The position numbers were made by a program, and so were the translations under genes. Below the pieces are notes generated by a model. That model did not search any database. It saw only the letters and a list, made by a program, of their open reading frames with translations, and was not told the origin of the DNA. This document shows positions 1 through 6,880 of a stretch of DNA of 12,589 nucleotides, in pieces. Numbering within the stretch: the stretch's first letter is position 1; each line of letters begins with the position of its first letter. The DNA is from M55B120 sp964426155 (lineage in GTDB: Bacteria > Actinomycetota > Humimicrobiia > Humimicrobiales > Humimicrobiaceae), in assembly GCA_964426155.1 (NCBI GenBank), contig CAYROY010000023.1, positions 1-12,589 of the forward strand, read 5' to 3'.

Positions 1-22
1 TATTTTTCCTCTGTGTCAGAGT

Positions 23-99
23 GGGCCTATAGCTCAGCAGGTTAGAGCGCATCCCTGATAAGGATGAGGTCTCTGGTTCGAGTCCAGATAGGCCCACCA
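23..99 (+). tRNA. tRNA-Ile (anticodon GAT)
   Basis: The sequence folds as a complete cloverleaf. The acceptor GGGCCTA (23-29) pairs with TAGGCCC (89-95). The anticodon loop CTGATAA has GAT at 57-59, and the T-loop TTCGAGT is standard. The discriminator is A96, and CCA (97-99) is encoded in the DNA. In many bacteria this isoacceptor sits in the 16S-23S rRNA spacer, but no rRNA is visible here. Only 22 bases lie upstream, so its promoter or any upstream partner tRNA is outside the window. Confidence 0.97.
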
Positions 100-108
100 G
101 AAATAAAC

Positions 109-127
109 TTTCCTTTACAAAAGGAAA
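109..127. promoter_or_regulatory. Palindrome 1, TTTCCT-N7-AGGAAA, over the -35 box
   Basis: This is a 19-bp palindrome whose arms extend to 8 bp (TTTCCTTT and AAAGGAAA). It covers the -35 hexamer TTTACA of the ATPase promoter. A second palindrome with the same arms and the same 7-nt spacer lies exactly 33 bp downstream. The paired layout around a promoter looks like a repressor operator. As RNA it could also form a hairpin after tRNA-Ile, but no T-run follows, so a terminator is less likely. Confidence 0.5.
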
Positions 128-142
128 CTTATTATATATAAT
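114..142 (+). promoter_or_regulatory. Promoter of the DUF4143-type ATPase gene
   Basis: The -35 TTTACA (114-119) and a perfect -10 TATAAT (137-142) are separated by 17 bp, the sigma-70 optimum. Transcription should begin near 149-151, while the ATG is at 152. The mRNA is therefore expected to be leaderless or nearly so, and no SD sequence precedes the ATG. Both flanks carry TTTCCT-N7-AGGAAA palindromes. Confidence 0.75.
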
Positions 143-160
143 TTCCTTATTATGAGGAAA
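142..160. promoter_or_regulatory. Palindrome 2, TTTCCT-N7-AGGAAA, over the start codon
   Basis: This has the same six-base arms and seven-base spacer as the copy at 109-127. The 33-bp offset is about three helical turns, so both sites would face the same side of the DNA. It begins in the last base of the -10 box and includes the predicted transcription start and the ATG (152). A protein bound to both sites would block the promoter. In RNA the ATG would lie in the hairpin loop. Confidence 0.5.
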
Positions 161-1441
161 GAAATAATAAAAAATCTTATAACAGATTTTCATGAAAAGG
201 GCATACCTCCGGTAAAACCCAGACTTTTAGAGATTCCTATAAACTCCAAAAAGATAATAGCTTTGACAGGTGTACGTCGAAGCGGAAAGACCTATCATCT
301 ATATAATATTATTAACAGGCTAAACAGAGATAAAGTAGAAATAAACAATTGCCTCTATTTCAATTTTGAGGATGAAAGAATCGAAAAGGGGACCTTTGAA
401 TTCAATAGTATTATTGAGTCTTATCAGGAATTATATCCTGAAAAGGAGCTGGACAAATGTTATTTTCTCTTTGATGAGATCCAGAACATAGATGGGTGGG
501 AAAGATTTGTAAGAAGAGTTTATGAGCAGATCTCAAAAAATTTATTTGTGACAGGCTCCAACTCTAGATTATTGAGCAGGGAAATATCTACGTCATTAAG
601 GGGCAGGAGTATAAATTATGAGATATTTCCTTTGAATTTCAAGGAATATCTTGATTTTAAAGATATAAATATAAACTTAAATTCCACAAAATCAGTTTCT
701 GCCATTGTAAATGCTTTTGATAATTTTTTATTAGAAGGTGGTTTTCCTGAACTTATATTTATTGATGATGAGATAAAGAATAGTGTCTTACAAGAATATT
801 TCAATGTAATGATATTCAGGGACCTTATTGAAAGATATGGAATAACCCAAACAGTTATATTAAAATATTTTTGCAAGAGGGTAATAGGAAATAGCTCAAA
901 AGAATTTAGTGCCAATAAGATCTATAACGAGATAAAATCCCAGGGTCATAAGATAAGCAAGGATACCATATATGAGTTCCAGGATTATGTGGAATCAATA
1001 TATCTGGCATTATTTCTGCCTAAGTATTTTCATTCAGTCGTAAAACAGGAATTTTCAAGAAAAAAAGTATATTCTATTGATAATGGACTCGCTGCTTCTG
1101 TAAACACATTTTTTATTAGAGATAAAGGAGCAACCCTTGAGAATATGATATTTTTAGAACTTACAAAAAAAGGTAAAAATATCTTTTATTATAGCAGTAA
1201 TTATGAATGTGATTTTTTAATAATAAAAAATGAAGGAGTAAGAGAAGCAATCCAGGTGTGTTATGATATCAGTGAACAGGATACAAAAGATCGAGAAGAA
1301 AGAGGTCTTCTTGATGCCTGTAAGAAATTTAAATTGAAAAGAGGAACTATAATTACACATAGTGAAGAACTAAGATATAAGATAGACGGGATTAATATTG
1401 AAGTAATACCTGCATACAAGTTTGTACTATCAGATAGGTAG
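152..1441 (+). CDS. AAA_14/DUF4143-type P-loop ATPase
   Basis: This 429-residue protein has the layout of the 'predicted AAA+ superfamily ATPase' group with a C-terminal DUF4143 region. Walker A is GVRRSGKT (40-47), and Walker B ends in FDEIQ with D108 and E109. A sensor-like VTGSN (133-137) and an LRGR (149-152) follow, before the IFPLNFKEYL block typical of the family. The C-terminal part (about 320-375) carries E336, ECDFL (352-356) and EAIQV (366-370). These match the restriction-endonuclease-like core of DUF4143, although the usual final lysine is replaced in IQVCYD. No signal peptide or membrane segment is seen. The cellular role of the family is largely unknown; members are common in accessory regions. 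The start is fixed by the promoter, with the ATG about 10 nt past the -10 box. The gene stands alone with its own regulation. Confidence 0.9.
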   Translation: MRKEIIKNLITDFHEKGIPPVKPRLLEIPINSKKIIALTGVRRSGKTYHLYNIINRLNRDKVEINNCLYFNFEDERIEKGTFEFNSIIESYQELYPEKELDKCYFLFDEIQNIDGWERFVRRVYEQISKNLFVTGSNSRLLSREISTSLRGRSINYEIFPLNFKEYLDFKDININLNSTKSVSAIVNAFDNFLLEGGFPELIFIDDEIKNSVLQEYFNVMIFRDLIERYGITQTVILKYFCKRVIGNSSKEFSANKIYNEIKSQGHKISKDTIYEFQDYVESIYLALFLPKYFHSVVKQEFSRKKVYSIDNGLAASVNTFFIRDKGATLENMIFLELTKKGKNIFYYSSNYECDFLIIKNEGVREAIQVCYDISEQDTKDREERGLLDACKKFKLKRGTIITHSEELRYKIDGINIEVIPAYKFVLSDR

Positions 1442-1490
1442 GTCCTGAAGGATGTTTAAATGCTAGCATTCTATTTTTCTTCTGTTGAAA

Positions 1491-1526
1491 AAGTTCTTGT
1501 TACGGGCCGGCTCGGCTTACCGGTTT
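1491..1526 (+). repeat. Direct repeat, left copy, before the primase-helicase gene
   Basis: AAGTTCTTGTTAC (1491-1503) and, 15 nt later, ACCGGTTT (1519-1526) reappear as AAGTTCTCGTTAC and ACCGGTTT at 3793-3814, where only one base separates the two blocks. The blocks match 12 of 13 and 8 of 8 bases. The two copies bracket the primase-helicase gene alone. They may mark the edges of an inserted unit or be members of a dispersed repeat family. Confidence 0.5.
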
Positions 1527-1570
1527 AATATATTTCAAATTCACTTAAAAATAAAAGTAAAAAGCCGGTA

Positions 1571-1576
1571 TATAAT
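1571..1576 (+). promoter_or_regulatory. -10 box of the primase-helicase gene (leaderless)
   Basis: A perfect TATAAT lies only 6 nt before the ATG at 1583, so transcription is predicted to start at or next to the ATG. There is no SD sequence. No convincing -35 is seen at 16-18 bp spacing, so the promoter may be weak or activator-dependent. Confidence 0.55.
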
Positions 1577-1582
1577 TAAAAA

Positions 1583-3742
1583 ATGATATCTATAAGCGAA
1601 AAGCAGCTTACTCAATATATGTCACTCTTTAAAGGAAGAGATGACATATATGCCAGAAGATGGGAAAAAAGTGGAAAGACCGGATATGCTCCTGCTTATA
1701 GTTTTGATTGGAATGAATATTTAAGGCATAAGGCTAGCGGCGGTAATTTCTATAATTTCGATAAAAAGAAAAAGATACCGCTTACCAGGGATGTTATTAA
1801 AAAGCATCTAATAGGAACTTACTTTATTGGTATTTATCCTTTACTTGAAGATAATACATCTTACTTTATTGCCATAGATTTTGATGGCAAAGACTGGAAA
1901 AAAGATTCAAAGAAATTTATAGGTGAATGCAAAGCATTAAAAATTTCAGCATATATTGAAAGATCATTATCCGGTAAAGGTGCGCATGTATGGATATTTT
2001 TTAAAGATAAATATTCTGCCGTAAAGAGCCGGAGAATTTTTTTAGAAATAGTTAGAAAAGCCCTGGATCTATCTAACTTTGATAGGGAAGTAAGTTTTGA
2101 CAGAATTTTTCCCAATCAGGATTATCATTCAGGAAAAGGATTTGGAAATCTGATAGCTCTACCCTTAAATGGTAGATTTTTAGAAGAAAGTAATATGGTA
2201 TTTTTAGATCCTGGTAGTCTTAATCCTGTTTCGGACCAGTGGGATTATCTGAATAAAATAAAAAAAATTTCCAGGAATAAATTGAATAATTTGTATGAAG
2301 AAATAATCGGTGGTGGATTATCAGATAATATTAATAATATATCTGAAAATAAAGAAAATTTTAAGACTGGTAAATTACTTTTGATAGTAAAAAACCAGAT
2401 AATACTGAATAAGAAACAGATTACTAAAGACCTGGCTGATTTTTTAAAGAAAAATCTCATTTTTATGAATACTGAATATATCATAAAAAAGAAAATAGGC
2501 AGAAGTGTCTATAATATAGAGAAATATTTTAACCTTATCAGGAAATCTAAAGACTCTGTAATGATCCCGAGAGGATTTCTGTTCCAGCTTGTAGATTTCT
2601 GTACCGAAAAAAAAATCAGCTTTGAGATCCTTGATAAAAGAAAAAAAATCGACCGGGTTAAATTCAATTCCAGGATCCAGCTTAAAAGCCAGCAGCAGCA
2701 AGTAATCGATATCTGTGGTGATAAACAGGAAGGAGTAATAGTTGCTCCTCCCGGTTTTGGAAAAACGATTATAGGAATAGAACTGATAGCCAGAAAATGC
2801 CAGCCTGCTCTTATAATTGTGCACAGAAAACAAATCTTTGATCAGTGGGTTGACAGGATCCAGGATTTCCTGGGACTTATTAAAAAAGATATCGGGCTGA
2901 TTTCAGGAAGTAAGAAAAAAATCTCTAAATATATTACCGTAGCAATGGTCCAGAGTCTTGCAAAATACCCCGGGCTGAAAGATCTTAGCGAGTCATTTGG
3001 CACTATAATTATCGATGAATGCCATCATATCCCTGCTAAAAGCTTCAGAAAGGTAATAACTGATTTCAATCCATATTATATGTTCGGGCTTACTGCTACG
3101 CCTCAGAGAAAATACAATGATGAGAAAATGATATTTTTATACATAGGAGATATAATCTGTAATGCCTTTGAAATTAACCAGGATACCTCTAAAATACCTG
3201 GAGAAGGAATAATCCTCAATATAAGGGATACTAATCTTTATTTTCCTTATGATAATAAGACTGATGATTTCCAGATACTATCAAAAGTAATGATTTTCGA
3301 TTCAGCCAGAAACAGGCTGATAACCGAGGATATAAAAAAAGAACTGGGGCCAGGTATAAAAATACTTGTGCTTACTGAAAGAAAAGAGCATGTGGAGGTG
3401 TTAAATATTTACTTAAAATCATTATGTGAGGTCATATCTATTACCGGTGATGATTCCAGATCATCAAGAGAAATAAAGATGAAACAGATAGGAGCCGGTA
3501 ATTTTCAGGTTCTAATAACTACAGGACAGCTGCTGGGGGAAGGTCTTGATATAGGGAACCTGAACAGTATATTCTTAGTTTACCCTTTTTCCTTTGAAGG
3601 AAAATTAATCCAGTACATCGGGAGGATTCTAAGAGCCAGGGGAAGAAAATCTATTTATGATTACAATGATAAAAATATTGATTTTCTATTAAAACTATAT
3701 AAAAAGAGGGAGAGGTACTATCGTAAAGCGAAAATATTATAG
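1583..3742 (+). CDS. Primase-SF2 helicase fusion, TOTE conflict-system type
   Basis: This 719-residue protein joins an archaeo-eukaryotic primase (AEP) domain to a superfamily 2 helicase. The primase part (about 12-210) opens with SLFKGRDD (14-21). It continues with GIYPLLEDN (83-91), the metal-binding pair in IDFD (D99, D101), ERSLSGKGAHVW with H135 (126-137), and FDRIFPNQD (172-180). A linker with PRGF (329-332) leads to the helicase: Walker A APPGFGKT (388-395), DECHH (478-482), TAT (504-506), GEGLD (652-656) and QYIGRILR (677-684). The order and motifs match the AEP-helicase proteins that Aravind and colleagues assign to TOTE conflict systems. These are predicted to act on nucleic acids in defence or mobile-element conflict. 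No nuclease domain follows the helicase. The gene is monocistronic, leaderless, and flanked by direct repeats. Family assignment is firm; biological role is inference. Confidence 0.9.
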   Translation: MISISEKQLTQYMSLFKGRDDIYARRWEKSGKTGYAPAYSFDWNEYLRHKASGGNFYNFDKKKKIPLTRDVIKKHLIGTYFIGIYPLLEDNTSYFIAIDFDGKDWKKDSKKFIGECKALKISAYIERSLSGKGAHVWIFFKDKYSAVKSRRIFLEIVRKALDLSNFDREVSFDRIFPNQDYHSGKGFGNLIALPLNGRFLEESNMVFLDPGSLNPVSDQWDYLNKIKKISRNKLNNLYEEIIGGGLSDNINNISENKENFKTGKLLLIVKNQIILNKKQITKDLADFLKKNLIFMNTEYIIKKKIGRSVYNIEKYFNLIRKSKDSVMIPRGFLFQLVDFCTEKKISFEILDKRKKIDRVKFNSRIQLKSQQQQVIDICGDKQEGVIVAPPGFGKTIIGIELIARKCQPALIIVHRKQIFDQWVDRIQDFLGLIKKDIGLISGSKKKISKYITVAMVQSLAKYPGLKDLSESFGTIIIDECHHIPAKSFRKVITDFNPYYMFGLTATPQRKYNDEKMIFLYIGDIICNAFEINQDTSKIPGEGIILNIRDTNLYFPYDNKTDDFQILSKVMIFDSARNRLITEDIKKELGPGIKILVLTERKEHVEVLNIYLKSLCEVISITGDDSRSSREIKMKQIGAGNFQVLITTGQLLGEGLDIGNLNSIFLVYPFSFEGKLIQYIGRILRARGRKSIYDYNDKNIDFLLKLYKKRERYYRKAKIL

Positions 3743-3792
3743 ATTGCTTCAATATTATTAAATTTATTATTTTGATTTCATCTATATCATGG

Positions 3793-3814
3793 AAGTTCTC
3801 GTTACAACCGGTTT
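3793..3814 (+). repeat. Direct repeat, right copy, after the primase-helicase gene
   Basis: AAGTTCTCGTTAC (3793-3805) and ACCGGTTT (3807-3814) form the partner of the repeat at 1491-1526, without its 15-nt insert. It lies 50 bp after the helicase stop codon. Nothing else recognisable was found in the 159 bp between the convergent genes, including no hairpin with a T-run. Confidence 0.5.
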
Positions 3815-3901
3815 GGCCACCTGTGTATATCTATGCCAGATGTATTTGAATCTTCTGTACAAAAGAGTTATTTATGTAATCCAGTAAAATTTTTTTAGGA
3901 T

Positions 3902-5170
3902 TTAAAAATTCTTGATAAAATCAATCATTTTTTCTATAAATTTGATTGCAGACTCCACACCGTTTTCCGAACTTATCTTTTTGCCTAACTCTTCTGCCTT
4001 TTGACTGTATGATTTATTTTCCATTATTTGATTAATAGCAACAGCCAGATTCCTTGAATTTAATTTCCTAAACGGAATGGGCTTTGTAGAAACGCCTGAC
4101 TTAAAGCATCGCTTTGCCCAGAAAGGCTGGTCTACATTATATGGGGTTATAATCATAGGCCTTTTTGCCCTGATAGCTTCTGCCGTCGTCCCTGCTCCTC
4201 CATGATGTACTATAATTTTTACTCTGGGGAAAAGCCGGCTGTACGGAATGGGTCCTGTTAATAATATGTTTTCAGGAATATTATTAACTTTTAAATCAGT
4301 AAATCCACTTACTATAATCCCTCTCTGACCGGTATCTTTTAAAGCCATGGCAACAATCTCTATCAATTTTTTAGGATTTTTAATGGGAAGACTGCTAAAT
4401 GTGAAGCATACTGGAGGACTGGGATTATTCAAGAAATCCTCCAATGTTCTGTGTGGTTGATATTCTGAAGTCTTATCCAAAAACCAGTATCCTGTCATTT
4501 CTGTAGTATCGTTCCAGTCTTTTGGTATTTCAACAACATACTTGCTGCAGGAGTACATAATCGGAATAGTCCTACCTTTTATTTTCGTAATATCTTTAAA
4601 ACTTTTACGTCCGGGAAGTCCCAGTCTTGATTTTCTCCAATTATTTACAACTCCTCTGAAAGGAAGTTGAAGCAGGCTATTTATAGAATAACTTAACCTG
4701 TTTAACCACTTCGGTGTATTTATATACGCCTTTAAGGCTGGATTTAAAAACTCACCTGTCCTTGAAAGCATTGGTACGGTTCCCGCAATAATACATGGTA
4801 TATCATATTTTTCGGCAATGTCAGGTGCAACTAATACCTTGGGATGATAGATAATTAAGTCCGAATCTTGTGAATAATCCAAATATTCATCAAATCCTTT
4901 ATATATAAAAGGAAGGATTACTTTTTTAAAATTAAATATGAGACTAAAAGGATAATATTTTAAAAGGGTTTTCCCCTCAGGAGAATTTAAAAGTTCATTA
5001 TAGTCAGAGCTAATTGGATAAAATTCTATCCTGTAATCTTCAATTAATTTTTTAAAACTTTTAGGGGCACAGATTATTACCGAGTAACCTTTATTTTTTA
5101 AACCCAGAGCCAGCGCTATAAATGGCTGAACGTCTCCTCTTGTTCCCAGTGTTAAAATTGATATCTTCAT
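3902..5170 (-). CDS. GT1-family glycosyltransferase (UGT/MGT-like)
   Basis: This 422-residue protein has the two-lobed GT-B layout of the group containing sterol glucosyltransferases and macrolide glycosyltransferases. The N-terminal lobe opens with ILTLGTRGDVQPFIALALGL (5-24), the signature acceptor-side loop. The C-terminal lobe carries the sugar-nucleotide donor site: GPIPYSRLFP (306-315), VHHGGAGTTAEA (321-332) and DQPFWA (347-352). It should transfer a sugar from an NDP-sugar to a lipid or other small hydrophobic acceptor; the acceptor cannot be read from the sequence. No signal peptide is seen, so it is cytosolic or peripheral at the membrane. Length is normal for the family. It is transcribed away from the lipoprotein gene across a repeat-rich gap. 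No clear SD sequence precedes the ATG; TTGAAA with AATAAC at 17 bp is a weak promoter candidate. Confidence 0.88.
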   Translation of the reverse strand: MKISILTLGTRGDVQPFIALALGLKNKGYSVIICAPKSFKKLIEDYRIEFYPISSDYNELLNSPEGKTLLKYYPFSLIFNFKKVILPFIYKGFDEYLDYSQDSDLIIYHPKVLVAPDIAEKYDIPCIIAGTVPMLSRTGEFLNPALKAYINTPKWLNRLSYSINSLLQLPFRGVVNNWRKSRLGLPGRKSFKDITKIKGRTIPIMYSCSKYVVEIPKDWNDTTEMTGYWFLDKTSEYQPHRTLEDFLNNPSPPVCFTFSSLPIKNPKKLIEIVAMALKDTGQRGIIVSGFTDLKVNNIPENILLTGPIPYSRLFPRVKIIVHHGGAGTTAEAIRAKRPMIITPYNVDQPFWAKRCFKSGVSTKPIPFRKLNSRNLAVAINQIMENKSYSQKAEELGKKISSENGVESAIKFIEKMIDFIKNF

Positions 5171-5222
5171 ATTGTTATTCTTTCACTATTATTAAGTTTC
5201 AATATAATATTACTACTATATT

Positions 5223-5265
5223 GCATTTGATAAAAAGGTAATCTCATATAAAGATTATCAAATGC
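5223..5265. repeat. 11-bp perfect inverted repeat in the divergent intergenic region
   Basis: GCATTTGATAA (5223-5233) is exactly mirrored by TTATCAAATGC (5255-5265), with 21 nt between the arms. It lies 53 bp upstream of the glycosyltransferase start and about 185 bp before the lipoprotein promoter. The spacing suits a regulator site or an RNA hairpin. No T-run follows on either side, so a terminator is unlikely. Confidence 0.55.
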
Positions 5266-5282
5266 TTATAAAAATTATCAAT

Positions 5283-5335
5283 CCTGATTTAGCGGCAGCC
5301 CTTGTGAATCGATATGAAAAATGATTTTAATCAGG
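5283..5335. repeat. 7-bp inverted arms enclosing one copy of a 12-bp repeat
   Basis: CCTGATT (5283-5289) and AATCAGG (5329-5335) are perfect complements 39 nt apart. They enclose the first TGAATCGATATG copy. The arms are short enough to occur by chance. They are listed because this gene-free stretch (5171-5464) holds several overlapping repeat structures. Confidence 0.3.
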
Positions 5336-5361
5336 GGATAAAAACTAGTTGAATCGATATG
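5305..5361 (+). repeat. Two direct copies of TGAATCGATATG, 45 bp apart
   Basis: TGAATCGATATG occurs at 5305-5316 and again at 5350-5361. Both are followed by one variable base and then AAA. They lie upstream of the lipoprotein promoter (5448-5456). Possible explanations are a pair of activator sites or an old local duplication. The rest of the 294-bp gap shows no open frame or known RNA element that I recognise. Confidence 0.45.
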
Positions 5362-5447
5362 GAAATATTAAATAGCGGAACTGCTTATAGCCAAGATAGG
5401 AGTTTTCAGTGAATAAATTGTTAAAATATGCTGCAGGTATTCCTGTG

Positions 5448-5456
5448 TGATATAAT
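5448..5456 (+). promoter_or_regulatory. Extended -10 promoter of the lipoprotein gene
   Basis: TGATATAAT combines the TGn extension (5448-5450) with a perfect TATAAT (5451-5456). Eight bases separate it from the ATG at 5465, predicting a leaderless message. No good -35 is visible, which is usual for extended -10 promoters. Confidence 0.65.
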
Positions 5457-5464
5457 TTTAAAAA

Positions 5465-6484
5465 ATGGAAATACTTTCTAAATTCAAGAAAAAAGAAAAG
5501 ATAGCAGGGATTTTTAATATGGTCATTCCTGTTGTTCTTACTGCTATTATCTTTGTATCTTTAAATGCTTGCGGTATAGACAGGTCATTAATGGAGGAAA
5601 CCGAAACTGCAGTTCAGCAAGCCAACACGGAAAGGACAGCTCATTCTGAGGTGGATCAGGCCGATGTAACAGCGGTAAGTTCACTTGTACAGGATTTCGG
5701 ATATGTTCTAAAAAAAGTTTCCTTAATTTCTGATTCAGCAAAATACGATATTGAAGAAAACTATAGAGATCTTGTCTCGAAAGAATTAATCACTGAATGG
5801 AAGAATGATCCCTTAAAAGCTCCTGGAAGATTGACCTCAAGCCCATGGCCTGAACGTATAGAGATCAGTATTATCGAAAATCTAACTCCATATTCTTATC
5901 TGGTAAAAGGGGACATAATTGAAATTACCAGTGTTGAAAAGGAAACTGGCGGTAAAGCCGGCCAGCGGCCGATTGAGATCATAGTTGAAAAAAATGGTAA
6001 TAGTTGGCTGATCGTTGCAGTATCAATAGGAGAATATACTGATATGCCGGCTGCTGACTGGGAAACTTTTGTCTCCTATGAAGATGGTATTTCATTTAAA
6101 TACCCTAAAAAATTTCCCGCAGAATATATTTACCCTGTGTTCTGGCCGCCCATAATAAGTATTTCTACCGAAAAGAATACACTTGACTGCCCCATAACCC
6201 CGGCTGAGAGCAGTCTGCCTCAAAGAATAATACTCAAAACGATTAACAGCCGGACATATTGCATTCGTGCTCTAAGCGAAGGTGCGGCAGGCTCTGTTTA
6301 TACAGATTATTATTATTCATCCATTTTTAATAATAGAATTATAACGGTAAATTTAGTTTTACAGTATCCTGGTTGTACGAATTATGATGATAGACAAAAA
6401 ACAGAATGTGAACAGGAACGCCAGACTTTTGATCTGGATAACATAATCGACAAAATTATCCAGACAGTGCAATTAGAAATATAA
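5465..6484 (+). CDS. Predicted lipoprotein of unknown function, two domains
   Basis: This 339-residue protein has a lysine-rich N-terminus (KFKKKEK, 6-12), a hydrophobic stretch (about 19-32) and a lipobox LNAC with C36 as the predicted lipidated cysteine. It should be anchored to the outer face of the cytoplasmic membrane. Residues 66-195 form one domain, with APGRLTSSPWP near its centre and WLIVAVSIGEY at its end. This is a pattern I have seen in uncharacterised secreted proteins of Gram-positive anaerobes. From about 200 a second domain begins with a segment like FVSYEDGISFKYPKKF, the 'folded-segment then YP.F' opening of PsbP-like or sensor-type extracytoplasmic folds. It contains four cysteines. 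A start at residue 19 (5519) has an AGGGA 8 nt upstream but would remove every positive charge from the signal peptide. The promoter position also favours 5465. Function is unknown. Confidence 0.82.
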   Translation: MEILSKFKKKEKIAGIFNMVIPVVLTAIIFVSLNACGIDRSLMEETETAVQQANTERTAHSEVDQADVTAVSSLVQDFGYVLKKVSLISDSAKYDIEENYRDLVSKELITEWKNDPLKAPGRLTSSPWPERIEISIIENLTPYSYLVKGDIIEITSVEKETGGKAGQRPIEIIVEKNGNSWLIVAVSIGEYTDMPAADWETFVSYEDGISFKYPKKFPAEYIYPVFWPPIISISTEKNTLDCPITPAESSLPQRIILKTINSRTYCIRALSEGAAGSVYTDYYYSSIFNNRIITVNLVLQYPGCTNYDDRQKTECEQERQTFDLDNIIDKIIQTVQLEI

Positions 6485-6564
6485 ATATAGTGTCTTAATA
6501 CATAAGCTGTAGGATTTTTGTACCGAAATAGTAGAATAATTGATATCATAGTCTATAGTGATTT

Positions 6565-6572
6565 AGGGGGAG
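6565..6572 (+). promoter_or_regulatory. Strong SD sequence of the three-gene operon
   Basis: AGGGGGAG ends 6 nt before the ATG at 6579. This contrasts with the leaderless genes nearby. The operon promoter was not identified with confidence in the 94 bp upstream. TTGTAC (6518-6523) with TGATAT (6541-6546) at 17 bp is a weak candidate. Confidence 0.6.
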
Positions 6573-6578
6573 ATTCAG

Positions 6579-6839
6579 ATGATTAAAGTTAATAAGATCA
6601 GCGATCAGGAGTTTCTTGTAACAGTAGAAGAAGGAGGGAGTATTTCCAGCCATAAAGTCAGCATGGATGAGGATTATTATCAAAAGTTGACCGGCAGAAA
6701 GATAACCAGAGAGGAACTTATAAAAAAGTCCTTCGAGTTCCTTCTTGAAAGAGAATCCAAGGAATCAATACTTTCAAAATTCAATTTAGAGATAATAAAA
6801 AAATATTTTCCAGAATATGAAAAAGAAATAATGATATAA
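6579..6839 (+). CDS. Small conserved protein of unknown function
   Basis: This 86-residue protein is cytosolic, with no signal peptide or membrane segment. The N-terminal half alternates as a short beta-sheet (EFLVTVEE, then HKVSMDEDYYQKLTG). The C-terminal half is helical, with SFEFLLERES (51-60), SILSKFNLEIIKKYFPEY (63-80). I recognise this pattern, in the form FEFLLERE..SIL..F.L..I..YFPEYE, from short proteins in unrelated bacteria that have no assigned function. It is the first gene of an operon with the yggS-like gene (41-nt gap) and the PAS gene. Co-transcription suggests a shared condition rather than a shared reaction. Confidence 0.82.
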   Translation: MIKVNKISDQEFLVTVEEGGSISSHKVSMDEDYYQKLTGRKITREELIKKSFEFLLERESKESILSKFNLEIIKKYFPEYEKEIMI

Positions 6840-6880
6840 GTTATCAGGGATCTTCGTCATTTATCAGAAAGGGAAAGTAA

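Noticed and set aside
1431..1438. CAGATAGG repeats the 3' part of tRNA-Ile, as an attachment-site duplicate would.
   Set aside because: Only 8 bases match, it lies in the end of the ATPase gene, and no integrase is present. Chance is sufficient.
1459..1470. AATGCTAGCATT palindrome followed by a T-rich stretch, a possible terminator for the ATPase gene.
   Set aside because: As RNA only four pairs can form around a four-base loop, and the T-run is interrupted. Too weak to call.
3588..3602. TTTCC...GGAAA palindrome resembling the operators at 109 and 142.
   Set aside because: The spacer is 4 rather than 7 bases between TTTCCT and AGGAAA arms, and it falls inside the helicase coding sequence.
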